52,550 bases of DNA from an uncultured Bacteroidota bacterium (GTDB taxonomy: Bacteria; Bacteroidota; Bacteroidia; 2-12-FULL-35-15), in NCBI GenBank assembly GCA_903911435.1, contig CAIWDF010000054.1, positions 1-52,550 of the forward strand. Direction: 5' to 3'. The notes under the pieces were generated by a model that saw only the letters and a list, made by a program, of their open reading frames with translations, was not told the origin of the DNA and did not search any database. Below, in pieces: positions 7,509 through 15,391 of this stretch (its first letter is position 1; each line of letters begins with the position of its first letter). Both the position numbers and the translations under genes were made by a program.

Positions 7509-9787
7509 ATTATTATCTTCTTGTTCGTTTTTTCGTTTTGATTCGTGGTGATTTGAACAAAATAAATCCCTTTCGAAAATCCTGAGACATCTAATTTTGT
7601 AAAACGATTGTTAAGTTCCGATTTCAGAACAACCTCACCCATTAAATTATAAATTGCCAAACTGCCTTTAGAAGAACGACTAGAAAGTTGAATGTTGATG
7701 AAAGTAGAAGTTGGGTTTGGATAAACAATAACATCATCTAATTTCGATTCGTGAATGCCAGCGAAACAAGCATTACTAGCATTGAAAGTTGGGGAACGTT
7801 GAACAAAACTACCTATTCCATCAGGACAACGCGCCATGGCAGCATCTGCCGTTTGTACTCCAAAACTAATACTGTCGAGCACGGTGCCAAAGCCATTGGT
7901 AAGCATTAGGTGTTCTCCATTTGCATCCAAACTAAAATTGCTGTGAACAAACGTAGAAGTTGAATTGCTATTGTCGGCCCAAAGAATTTGAAATCCGTTA
8001 GCTGGAATAATGGTTACATCAGGTATAGCAAACTTCTGAGGAATCAAAAAATCATCAGTAAGGTAAGTGCCAAATAAAGATAAAGGAGTGCTTGTATTGT
8101 TGTATATTTCTATCCAATCGCTATGTGCGCCCGATTCGTTGGTTGCTCCCGAAACATTATTTGCTACAAATTCGTTGATGAAAACTTGCCCAGGTACACT
8201 TGCAACCACATTGCCTGTGAGAGAATAAAATTCGTGTTCTGCTCGTTCAGGAGAAAATATTCCTGCATTTGCATTTTCTGCGTAGACATAATATTGAACT
8301 TGCGCTAACGACATCACAAAGGAAATACCAAAGATGCTATCGTTTGCCGCACCGTCATTGTGTAATCCATCATCATACATTCGTATTCTTGTAAATTTTG
8401 AACTCATAGAATTTCTGAATCCTAGAAATACGGAAGATGTATCGGTATTACTCACATACGCTGTAATGGTTACATTTGCGTTGATAGCAGGCGATGCATT
8501 GCTTGGGCTTACATTTGATATTGTTGGTGGTGCATATGAAAATTCAGTTGTTGATTGAAGGTAAGTGGTTCTCGCACTCATTAAATTACTAATACCAGGT
8601 ACTGTGCTACTACCAACGATTACATTACCTGTCATTCCGTTTTGGAATTGCGAATAAGTATAAAAGTTGTTCAGGTCGGATTGAACAGCTGTGTCGATGA
8701 TTGATTGAAGATGAGATGCGATGGATTGGTAGTTTCCACTTGCAAACATTTCATTGGTGATGGTGCGTGCATGTGCCACGTACATCTTTTTAAAAGTACT
8801 ATTGTTGAATACATCTTTTATCACCGGCCAATATACATCAGTCGAATGCTGATTGAGCGGCATTTGTTGCATGCCTGTTACTGGAAGTTGTGCCAAGCTA
8901 GTGTAACCGCTGCCAGCAAAAGAGAAACCTCCAAACGACATGTTCATATCCCAAACAATTGGATTGAAGCGATTGTTATGGTCTTTGTACAAATAGTAAT
9001 TCTGGCAAAATGCTCCTTCGTATGAATCAAGGTTCACTAAAATATTATCGAACGAAAGCATCCACAGCCATCTGTCCATATCCATAATGGAAGAAATGCT
9101 TGCCGGGTAATTGGTCACCGTATCGCAAAGCGCAACTAGTTCGTTCCAGCCGTAGTTTGATTTCACTTCGTAATAATTAAAGTACCCTGTACTATCCACC
9201 GATGGAATATGTCTTAGGTTACATTTGGAAGTTGGGCCTGGATTGATAATTGGATTGCACTTTACATACACTCCATTGTTCGAATAGAAATGCGAACTCA
9301 AAAAACTCGAGTTCAAATCTTGACAGTTGGTATACACCCCTACATAAGCACCATTGATATAAACTTGACAAAAATTAGCTTTCCCACAATCCATGTAATT
9401 ACCAAGTATCTGATAGGACAATACTTCACGAATGATAGAAGGGTCAGCATATTCATTGCTCAATTTAATGTTCTTCACTCCTTGATAATTGTGCGATTTA
9501 AACTTGCTCAATCCAATGTGCAATGGGTTTTTGATGTAGGTAGAATCGTAGGACGAATTGCCTTTGTATTTCACACCCACACTATCTAGGGTCACTCCGT
9601 TAATTCGCACCGAATCAGCCAAGGTATAACTATCAGCACCTGCATAGGCAGTATCCATCTGATAATCCCAATTGGGTTGCGAAAAGAAAAGTTCTATTTT
9701 CTGAACCGTATCTAAATTAAAAAAAGTGGTTTGCGATTTAATGGTACTCGAAACCAACAAAAGCAAGATAAATAGATAGGTTCTCAT
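7502..9787 (-). CDS. T9SS-secreted CotH kinase-like protein with lamin-tail domain
   Basis: A 761-residue secreted protein. After a signal peptide (to about residue 18) comes a CotH domain (about 25-330) with family hallmarks: GVKYKGNSSY, KNIKLSNEYADPSIIREVLS, and the catalytic-type block DMDRWLWMLSFDNILVNLDSY followed by NYYLYKD and IVWDMNMSFG. CotH proteins are atypical surface or spore protein kinases; activity here is inferred. A middle beta domain (about 420-525) leads to a lamin-tail domain (VFINEFVANN ... SDWIEIYNN, about 535-650). The C-terminus is a type A T9SS sorting domain (VYPNPTSTFINIQL ... KGIYFVQIT). It is last in a three-gene minus-strand cluster, 9 bp after the 334-aa gene. 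Confidence 0.88.
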   Translation of the reverse strand: MRTYLFILLLLVSSTIKSQTTFFNLDTVQKIELFFSQPNWDYQMDTAYAGADSYTLADSVRINGVTLDSVGVKYKGNSSYDSTYIKNPLHIGLSKFKSHNYQGVKNIKLSNEYADPSIIREVLSYQILGNYMDCGKANFCQVYINGAYVGVYTNCQDLNSSFLSSHFYSNNGVYVKCNPIINPGPTSKCNLRHIPSVDSTGYFNYYEVKSNYGWNELVALCDTVTNYPASISSIMDMDRWLWMLSFDNILVNLDSYEGAFCQNYYLYKDHNNRFNPIVWDMNMSFGGFSFAGSGYTSLAQLPVTGMQQMPLNQHSTDVYWPVIKDVFNNSTFKKMYVAHARTITNEMFASGNYQSIASHLQSIIDTAVQSDLNNFYTYSQFQNGMTGNVIVGSSTVPGISNLMSARTTYLQSTTEFSYAPPTISNVSPSNASPAINANVTITAYVSNTDTSSVFLGFRNSMSSKFTRIRMYDDGLHNDGAANDSIFGISFVMSLAQVQYYVYAENANAGIFSPERAEHEFYSLTGNVVASVPGQVFINEFVANNVSGATNESGAHSDWIEIYNNTSTPLSLFGTYLTDDFLIPQKFAIPDVTIIPANGFQILWADNSNSTSTFVHSNFSLDANGEHLMLTNGFGTVLDSISFGVQTADAAMARCPDGIGSFVQRSPTFNASNACFAGIHESKLDDVIVYPNPTSTFINIQLSSRSSKGSLAIYNLMGEVVLKSELNNRFTKLDVSGFSKGIYFVQITTNQNEKTNKKIIIE

Positions 9788-9796
9788 GAAATTTAA

Positions 9797-10801
9797 TTAT
9801 TGAACGACAAGTTTGATGGTTGATTTTTTATTCGAAAAAGTACTTACAAAATAGATTCCTTTTTCCAATTCTCCTTTCTCTATTCTCAACGAAGCACCAA
9901 CATATTCAGGATATGTTCTCACTTCTCTACCAGCTATGTCGGTGATGGTAACAAGGTGCATGGCTTCGGCATCTCCGAACTCAAGTGTCGAATAATCATC
10001 AGTTGGGTTGGGCCAAAGCACAGCACTTGCGTCAGCCTTATGCTCATCAATGCTTACAGTAGAGATACATGCCGCACAATAATTAAAGCAAACAACATCC
10101 AGCATGGTATCCATCACTACGGCTATCGTTCGGTTTCCCGACACATCCGCGCATGCGCCAATAATGGTTTCATAATCGCCATTGGTTATTCCGTTCAAAT
10201 ATTTAAAAGTATAATTGATGGTATTTGTATCCACGTAGGCAATGTATTCATACACCATGGTATCGAAACTATACAACATGGTATTGACAGTACTCCAGGT
10301 TTGGAAATCGCCTGCCACATGTGCTCCAGCCGCATTCAGTGTTTCGTTTTGCATATCCACTCTAAATCTGAGCAAACGTTTACCCACAGGAGCTGTTCCT
10401 CCAAAAGGAATAGCACCAACAAAACTAGTATCATTTGCTAACGAATCAACGTACAACCAGCGGTTATCAATGTACTGATACAGCACCCTCGAAGGGATAG
10501 GTACATACTCTGCTTCGTAAAACTGATCTCCATTGAAGTATTTAAATTCATATTTCTTGAAAGCTGGAATGTTTACCACCACGGTATAAATATTAGTATC
10601 ATTCACTTCTTGCGTCATCAATGTGGTGTTCGATTGCCAGTCGAGACCATAACCTGCAAACGACTGAAAATCTCCGGCAATATGTATCCCTGTTGCGTTT
10701 TTTACTAGTCCAGTCATATCCACCGAAAACTTTACCATTTTGGCTGATGCCATCGAAACGATGCCCACTAGGGCGAATAACGTAACTAATTTTTTCTTCA
10801 T
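9797..10801 (-). CDS. T9SS-secreted protein with two CBM-like beta-sandwich repeats
   Basis: A 334-residue secreted protein with a signal peptide (MKKKLVTLFALVGIVSMASA). Two homologous repeats follow, each starting with (V/R)FSVDM or FRVDM and containing G-x-H-(I/V)AGDFQ(S/T): VKFSVDMTGL ... IHIAGDFQSF (about 22-60) and LRFRVDMQNE ... AHVAGDFQTW (about 145-185), each later with a YxFKYxNG strand. This resembles starch-binding/E-set folds, but the ligand is unknown. A Cys-containing stretch (ACADVS, CFNYCAAC) precedes the type A sorting domain (LWPNPTDDYSTLEF ... KGIYFVSTF). Its start codon abuts the stop of the arylsulfotransferase-like gene, so the two are almost certainly cotranscribed. Confidence 0.8.
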   Translation of the reverse strand: MKKKLVTLFALVGIVSMASAKMVKFSVDMTGLVKNATGIHIAGDFQSFAGYGLDWQSNTTLMTQEVNDTNIYTVVVNIPAFKKYEFKYFNGDQFYEAEYVPIPSRVLYQYIDNRWLYVDSLANDTSFVGAIPFGGTAPVGKRLLRFRVDMQNETLNAAGAHVAGDFQTWSTVNTMLYSFDTMVYEYIAYVDTNTINYTFKYLNGITNGDYETIIGACADVSGNRTIAVVMDTMLDVVCFNYCAACISTVSIDEHKADASAVLWPNPTDDYSTLEFGDAEAMHLVTITDIAGREVRTYPEYVGASLRIEKGELEKGIYFVSTFSNKKSTIKLVVQ

Positions 10802-12496
10802 TTATTTTATTAAATTTATTTTTCTGTTTACACTTCCCAATTTTTCTGAAACAATGGAAACAAAATAAATTCCATTATCATATCCATTGAGGTCGATACT
10901 ACTTGGGTTTTTCTCCTTCATCACCAACTTACCATACACATCGTATACATTCACTTCAAAGTTACCACCATTCAACAATTCATTATCCATATACAATATT
11001 CCTGTGGTAGGGTTCGGATACAGGCTAATGTTTTTATTCTTTTCATTCTCTGCAATACCAATGGTGCTGCCCATGGTAAACGTCACATCATTCGAATAGT
11101 AATACGCACAACCATTCACATCAGTTATTCTCACCAAATAAATTCCACTCACACTAGGAGTATACGTTTGACTAGTAGCACCTGCTATCTGTTCCCCATT
11201 CAAAAACCATTGATAGGTAGTACCAGCCGAAGAGGTTAAATCGGTGGTAGTAGCTGTTATGGTAGGCAATGCAGGCGCAGCATGGTTGATGTAACAATCG
11301 TCAAATCGATAAGCATGCACCAGCGTTCCTCCCGGTGTCACTGTCCAAATGGTGGTGCCTGCAGAGTTTACCTCATAAATAGAACCCAAGAAAGCCATAC
11401 ATACAAGCGTATTCCCATTCGGCAATTGTTGCGCATTTCCTTGATTGCTAGTATGTCCATTGCAAGCATGGCGCAAGGTGTAATTCGATGGAGTATACGC
11501 CAATCCTGCCGTGTGATTATAATTATAACCATTCTTCGGAGTCGATACTTGGTCAACTGACGACTGTGTCATCGATACACCATTGTTCACAAACCCTACC
11601 AAATAACCCGCATTAGGCACTCCTTCCGGAATAAAATGAGCATCGTGCACCACATTCAGCACCGTTGAACCACTTGCCTGATAAGCCGATGGATTACCAT
11701 ATCTATACAAAAAGTCACCACCCTTGCCCGAGTGCCCTCCACTATGCGATGCTGCTTCGGCAGTAGTGGTGCTATGGTCTATCACATACATCTCGTTCAA
11801 CATATGCGAACTAAAACAAATCTGATTTCGAATAGGATCAAAATCAATCCCATTCATATGCATAAAATCTTTAGCCAAATTAAAATTAATATTATACAAC
11901 TCCGGATGATTCACTATCGAACTCTGATAATTAGCTGCCGAAGCATTCACACTCTGAACCAAATGATCCCAAAGATGCCATTCCCACACAATCGTGCCAG
12001 TAGTTGGCCCTGTTTGCTGAACCTCCCCCAAACTTTCTGGCCACATTTCGCTGTTATACGTACATCCTGCAGCAGTAACCTCAGCAGCCGTTTTGCGGTC
12101 GTAAGCTATCATCATCACATTGCCGTTGGGCATGGCCAATATATCATGGTGCGAACAATGCAAGGTACTAGAGTAGGAGTAGTCCCAAAGAATATTTCCA
12201 TTCCAATCCAACTTCTGAAACTCCCCCGAAATAGGACCACCACTAAACGAAACCCCCGATTTTTTTACCGAGCGCAACAAAGTACCCCCCTGTATCAAAT
12301 ACGTAGCATAAGCCGTTTGAGTTGCAAACGACCACGTATGATACGTAGCCCCTGTGGTGTCAATCATCGTAGCTGTTGTTCCATTTTGCGGAGCATATAA
12401 CGTATAATTGCCCCATTGCTGTGCTTTAGCCACCTGTGCCGTAAGCATCACCATCACCAAACTTGCCTTCAATAATAAGTATCCTCTTTTTCTCAT
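10802..12496 (-). CDS. T9SS-secreted arylsulfotransferase (ASST)-like protein
   Basis: A 564-residue protein. I chose the ATG at 12496 because it starts a proper signal peptide (MRKRGYLLLKASLVMVMLTA); longer in-frame extensions would precede it with non-signal residues. The body (about 30-400) looks like the ASST beta-propeller family: LVRVxG-type blades, His clusters LHCSHHDILAMPNGNV, VVHDAHFIPEG and LRHACNGHTSNQGN. The last two are candidate catalytic or metal sites; ASST proteins transfer sulfate between phenols, and activity here is not proven. An Ig-like domain (about 405-475, TYQWFLNGEQIAGATSQTYT) precedes a type A T9SS sorting domain (LYPNPTTGILYMDNE ... NGIYFVSIV). It is the first gene of the three-gene cargo cluster. 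Confidence 0.8.
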   Translation of the reverse strand: MRKRGYLLLKASLVMVMLTAQVAKAQQWGNYTLYAPQNGTTATMIDTTGATYHTWSFATQTAYATYLIQGGTLLRSVKKSGVSFSGGPISGEFQKLDWNGNILWDYSYSSTLHCSHHDILAMPNGNVMMIAYDRKTAAEVTAAGCTYNSEMWPESLGEVQQTGPTTGTIVWEWHLWDHLVQSVNASAANYQSSIVNHPELYNINFNLAKDFMHMNGIDFDPIRNQICFSSHMLNEMYVIDHSTTTAEAASHSGGHSGKGGDFLYRYGNPSAYQASGSTVLNVVHDAHFIPEGVPNAGYLVGFVNNGVSMTQSSVDQVSTPKNGYNYNHTAGLAYTPSNYTLRHACNGHTSNQGNAQQLPNGNTLVCMAFLGSIYEVNSAGTTIWTVTPGGTLVHAYRFDDCYINHAAPALPTITATTTDLTSSAGTTYQWFLNGEQIAGATSQTYTPSVSGIYLVRITDVNGCAYYYSNDVTFTMGSTIGIAENEKNKNISLYPNPTTGILYMDNELLNGGNFEVNVYDVYGKLVMKEKNPSSIDLNGYDNGIYFVSIVSEKLGSVNRKINLIK

Positions 12497-12606
12497 GTTT
12501 TTTTGTTCTAAAGTAAATTTAAAATTAATTGATTGCAAAATAAATGTTATTCCTTTACATCCCCCTAATGGTTTTACCACAAAATGTTATAAAATTATAG
12601 CTTTCA

Positions 12607-12667
12607 TCCAACAACCAACAACCAACAACCAACAACTAACAACTAACAACCAACAACTAACAACCAA
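12607..12667. repeat. AACAACCAAC/AACTAAC low-complexity tract
   Basis: About 60 bp of near-perfect 7- to 10-bp repeats (CAACAACCAAC, CAACTAAC). A shorter version occurs at 1362-1390. No gene overlaps it. Confidence 0.75.
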
Positions 12668-12724
12668 ATAAGGGCAGGTAGTTCTTCACACTTCGGTTTC
12701 TTTCGTCCTGCTTTCCGTTTCAAT

Positions 12725-12757
12725 CTTTTTCTTTGCCCGAAAAGGTCAAAGAAAAAG
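12725..12757. repeat. 11-bp perfect inverted repeat in spacer
   Basis: CTTTTTCTTTG (12725-12735) and CAAAGAAAAAG (12747-12757) flank an 11-nt loop. It lies in a pyrimidine-rich stretch between the cargo cluster and the 12820 palindrome. It may be part of a dispersed intergenic element; no U-tract makes it a convincing terminator. Confidence 0.4.
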
Positions 12758-12819
12758 GATTTCCACTTCAAGGTGCAGTTATTCAGCGCATCTCTCTTCG
12801 TAATCTTTACCATCCTTAC

Positions 12820-12872
12820 CCCCAATCGTCACGCATCACCCCCTCTCTTGTGGAGAGGGGCAGGGGAGAGGT
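12820..12872. repeat. Third copy of the GGAGAGGGG palindrome family
   Basis: CCCAATCGTCACGC leads into a CCCTCTC-TTGT-GGAGAGGGG stem and a CAGGGGAGAGG tail, matching the copies at 715-813. Confidence 0.65.
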
Positions 12873-12880
12873 GATAAAAA

Positions 12881-12914
12881 AAAGCCCCGAACAATCATGT
12901 TCGGGGCTTTTAAT
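12881..12914. terminator. Strong bidirectional intrinsic terminator without adjacent gene
   Basis: A perfect 13-bp stem (AAAGCCCCGAACA, loop ATCA, TGTTCGGGGCTTT) is preceded by an A-tract and followed by T-rich sequence, so it could stop RNA from either side. The nearest gene upstream on plus is more than 5 kb away, and the nearest minus-strand start (12496) points away. An unannotated short RNA or a decayed gene might use it. Confidence 0.7.
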
Positions 12915-13169
12915 TGAGGTTGGAAAGCTTAGAGAATTCGCAACCATTTTTGTCCATTTTGGTGGCTAATTATTCCATTTCTTTTCGACTTTCTTTGCTC
13001 AGTTTGGTGCGCCTCGATTTTCCTGATTTTTACCAAAATATCCCACTTTTTGAGTTTTTTGCAATTTTTGCAAAAATAAATTCAATTGATTATTAACCAT
13101 TTGCCAATTTCGGTTCTTCCTTTTTCCTTCCGGGCACACTTTCACTCCATTTCTCCTCACGGACTCTTC

Positions 13170-13440
13170 TAAAGCGCTCTCGAAGAGTCCGTGAGCATTT
13201 TCGAAACGACCGTGAGCGCTTTCGAAAAGGCTGTGAGCATTTTTGAAGCGACCGAGAGCGTTTTCGAAAAGGCTGTGAGCATTTTTGAAGCGACTGCGAG
13301 CATTTTCGAAGGAGCCGTGAGCACTTTCGAAACGACTGTGAGCGTTTGCGAAAACATTTTGAGCATTTTTGAAGAGACCGTGAGCGCTTTCGAAGAGTTC
13401 GCGAGCATTTTATTTTGCTTCTAGAGCGCTCGAGAAACGA
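13170..13440. repeat. 21-bp tandem array with TTCGAA core, about 12-13 units
   Basis: Units of 21 bp start at 13191, 13212, 13233 and so on to 13401, with degenerate units on either side. The unit reads GTGAGC, then RYTTTYGAA, then four to six variable bases. The centre is near-palindromic (TTTCGAAA). Both strands stay open because of the period, encoding VSIFExT-type heptads on plus and CSRxLRK-type on minus. No start context or domain supports a protein. The rest of 12915-13169 and 13441-13675 shows no gene. Confidence 0.85.
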
Positions 13441-13675
13441 AAGTTTGGCCTCGAGGAGGTTTTCGAGCAATTTTATGACCATTTACATAGAGTTTTGGGG
13501 GTGATTTTCACACTATAATTGCTAGCAAAAAACTCACACAAAATTAGTAAAGAATCTACCGTTTTTACCTCAAAATAAATCTCAACCTAGAAAACCATGC
13601 TTATTTTATTTTGGGAAGATATTAATGGTGTATATTTGGGAGATGAAAAAAGTGGCGCATACAAATAGTCATTTG

Positions 13676-13701
13676 TTTGTTGGTGAAAAAACACCAACAA
13701 A
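13676..13701. repeat. Hairpin element TTTGTTGGTG-A6-CACCAACAAA (left copy)
   Basis: A perfect 10-bp stem with an A6 loop. The reverse-complement version, with a T6 loop, is at 14336-14361, so the two copies face each other and bracket the small ORF at 13875-14315. Confidence 0.75.
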
Positions 13702-13874
13702 GGCATCAATTGGAAGCCATTGGATAAATTAGGATTATAAAAACACAATTTGGAGTTGAGATAGTTTTTTAAAAAACATGAGATAGTTTTTAAATGATGA
13801 TGACATTGAATAGTTTAGTATTTTTGGAGTTGAGTATATTTAGATGTTATATGCCATTTTAAAGAACGACACCA

Positions 13875-14315
13875 TTGAACAGAACAACAGACATCATTAC
13901 TATAAATTCGGTCGGACAAATTCCGACACTTGAATTAATTAGAGCAATTCCTCGAGAGCGGACATTGAAACTCGTATTTGGAAATGAAGTTCAAAAAAAT
14001 AGAGAATCAGTCGGACAAAAATTTAAAAATGAACTTTTAGACTTTAATGTCGGAATTCATCTTATTGAACCAGAAATAAACATTGCCAAACTTATCACTG
14101 ACAAAGAAATAGAAAACAATCAAGATTTTTTTGAGCAATGTGCAAAGGATTACAGACAATTGGGAGAAGAATTACTATTTAAGTTGGTTGACAAACTTGA
14201 CTTGAAATTAAATAAGTACTTTCCAATGGAAACGTTTAACGACCTTAAACGAGACAAAAGACAAATTGGGAAAGTTGAAGATTGGAGATATTCCGCCTTT
14301 GTTGGTGTTCCGTAA
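13875..14315 (+). CDS. Hypothetical protein, possibly truncated or transferred (146 aa)
   Basis: I do not recognise the family. The frame opens at TTG (13875); no ATG is available before the upstream stop at 13860, so the real start is uncertain. The protein is soluble and charged, with a helical middle (LITDKEIENNQDFFEQCAKD) and a C-terminal stretch DKRQIGKVEDWRYSAFVGVP. The last residues AFVGVP are encoded by a half-copy of the hairpin element (CCTTTGTTGGTGTT at 14296-14309), which suggests that the original 3' end was replaced by repeat DNA. It lies between two inverted hairpin copies and is AT-rich. It may be a fragment of a cassette-borne gene. Confidence that it is expressed is low. Confidence 0.4.
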   Translation: MNRTTDIITINSVGQIPTLELIRAIPRERTLKLVFGNEVQKNRESVGQKFKNELLDFNVGIHLIEPEINIAKLITDKEIENNQDFFEQCAKDYRQLGEELLFKLVDKLDLKLNKYFPMETFNDLKRDKRQIGKVEDWRYSAFVGVP

Positions 14316-14335
14316 AAGTAAGCAGCAACACAGCC

Positions 14336-14361
14336 TTTGTTGGTGTTTTTTCACCAACAAA
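14336..14361. repeat. Hairpin element TTTGTTGGTG-T6-CACCAACAAA (right copy)
   Basis: Reverse complement of the element at 13676-13701, with a perfect 10-bp stem. A half-copy lies just upstream at 14296-14309. With its T6 loop it is not a classical terminator. Confidence 0.75.
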
Positions 14362-14422
14362 GTGAAAACACAACACCTTTCTCCTCTTCATTCTAAAATT
14401 CAATCCACGAATCTCCCCCGCT

Positions 14423-14473
14423 GGCGCAGGCGTGTTTCGCCTGTGCCGCATAGTAGGTGGTGTCCTCACCACC
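14423..14473. repeat. Two adjacent GC-rich hairpins
   Basis: GGCGCAGGCG-TGTTT-CGCCTGTGCC (14423-14447, one G-T pair) is followed by GGTGGTG-TCCT-CACCACC (14456-14473). Their base composition is unlike the AT-rich surroundings, and they look like REP-type intergenic palindromes. Confidence 0.6.
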
Positions 14474-14504
14474 ACATCTAGTACTTAAAAAAAGCAAACC
14501 AAAA

Positions 14505-14600
14505 GAGATGCGCTGCCTAAATGCACCTGATAGCAGCGAAAAGCCCGAAGCGGGTGAGCTTGTGCGTTGGGCGGACTTGTAGCGGATAGCAGGAGGAAAG
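14505..14600. repeat. GC-rich repeat-like block
   Basis: A GC-rich stretch with repeated GATAGCAG words (about 14530 and 14586) and the core AGCGAAAAGCCCGAAGCGGG. I recall similar blocks dispersed between genes in other Bacteroidota, but this is unverified. No gene is supported between 14316 and 14756. Confidence 0.4.
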
Positions 14601-14716
14601 GAGACGAAGAGGAAGAAACAACCTGCCCTTCCATTTAAAATCTGAAATTTGAATTCTTAAATCCCTCTTCATTTCACAAAATAACCTAAATAAAACCTCA
14701 GCATTGCATTAGCACA

Positions 14717-14724
14717 TACTTTTG
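14717..14724 (+). promoter_or_regulatory. -7 promoter element (TACTTTTG) of the TetR/Emr operon
   Basis: TACTTTTG matches TAnnTTTG and lies directly upstream of the palindrome at 14727-14744 and 33 bp before the TetR start. Confidence 0.6.
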
Positions 14725-14726
14725 TA

Positions 14727-14744
14727 TTTAACCAAATGGTTAAA
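14727..14744. promoter_or_regulatory. Candidate TetR operator
   Basis: TTTAACCA-AA-TGGTTAAA, an 18-bp inverted repeat just downstream of the -7 element and over the expected transcription start. This is the right place for an autorepressor of the TetR-Emr operon. Confidence 0.65.
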
Positions 14745-14756
14745 CTAATAAATTAA

Positions 14757-15374
14757 ATGAAAAAGTTAACTGATGCTTCCACCGAAGAAAAGATTCTAGA
14801 AGCAGCCAAGCAAGTGTTTATGAAATACGGCCTTTACGGAGCACGTATGCAAGACATAGCCGACACGGCACAGATAAACAAAGCACTGCTGCATTACTAT
14901 TTCCGAAACAAAGAGAAACTCTTCGACAAAGTGTTCGAAGGAGCATTGTCAAAGTTTTTTGAAGTAATGGATGTATTCTCAAACGAAAGTCTGCCCATCA
15001 AAAAACGATTATTTATCTATGTAGATAACATCATCGATTTTTATTCGGAGTATCCTCAAATGTCGATGTTTATTATAAAAGAGATAGGCAACAATCCGGA
15101 AATAATCAGAGCTAAGATATTAGCAGCCAAAAAAAATAAAACCATTCGCTTGGTACAAGTGTTGGAAGAAAGCATAAAGAAAGGAGAAATAAAAAAACTG
15201 GATGCAGCTATGTTTATGATCAATCTTCAATCGCTGTGTTCCTTTCCTTTCCTGGCATCGCCCATGTTTACCTATTCACTCAAATCGAATGGGAAAGACT
15301 GGACAAAAGATTTCAGCACCGACAAACTGAAACTTGCAGTAAAAACATTTGTAGAAAATTCAATCACCAAATAA
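14757..15374 (+). CDS. TetR/AcrR-family transcriptional regulator
   Basis: A 205-residue TetR regulator. The N-terminal HTH (about residues 10-55) shows the family pattern EEKILEAAKQVFMKYGLYGARMQDIADTA followed by INKALLHYYFRNKEKLFDKVF. The C-terminal ligand-binding and dimerisation helices run from about 60 onward and give no clue to the ligand. It starts an operon with a TolC-like channel 17 bp downstream, then an adaptor and an MFS pump, so it probably represses them until a toxic ligand is bound. The palindrome at 14727-14744 over the promoter supports autoregulation. Length and start are normal. Confidence 0.9.
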   Translation: MKKLTDASTEEKILEAAKQVFMKYGLYGARMQDIADTAQINKALLHYYFRNKEKLFDKVFEGALSKFFEVMDVFSNESLPIKKRLFIYVDNIIDFYSEYPQMSMFIIKEIGNNPEIIRAKILAAKKNKTIRLVQVLEESIKKGEIKKLDAAMFMINLQSLCSFPFLASPMFTYSLKSNGKDWTKDFSTDKLKLAVKTFVENSITK

Positions 15375-15391
15375 ACAATATAACTTAACCA

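Noticed and set aside
11732-12400. Long plus-strand open frame opposite the ASST-like gene
   Set aside because: Shadow of the real minus-strand gene, which has a signal peptide, family motifs and a sorting domain.
13093-13482. Minus-strand open frame with CSRxLRKC heptads
   Set aside because: Same reason: a 21-bp array keeps several frames open on both strands; composition is unlike real proteins of this window.
13840-13880. Possible integron attC edge (GTTATATGCC before the small ORF)
   Set aside because: No matching complementary core or stem is present on the other side, and no integrase of the integron type is in the window.
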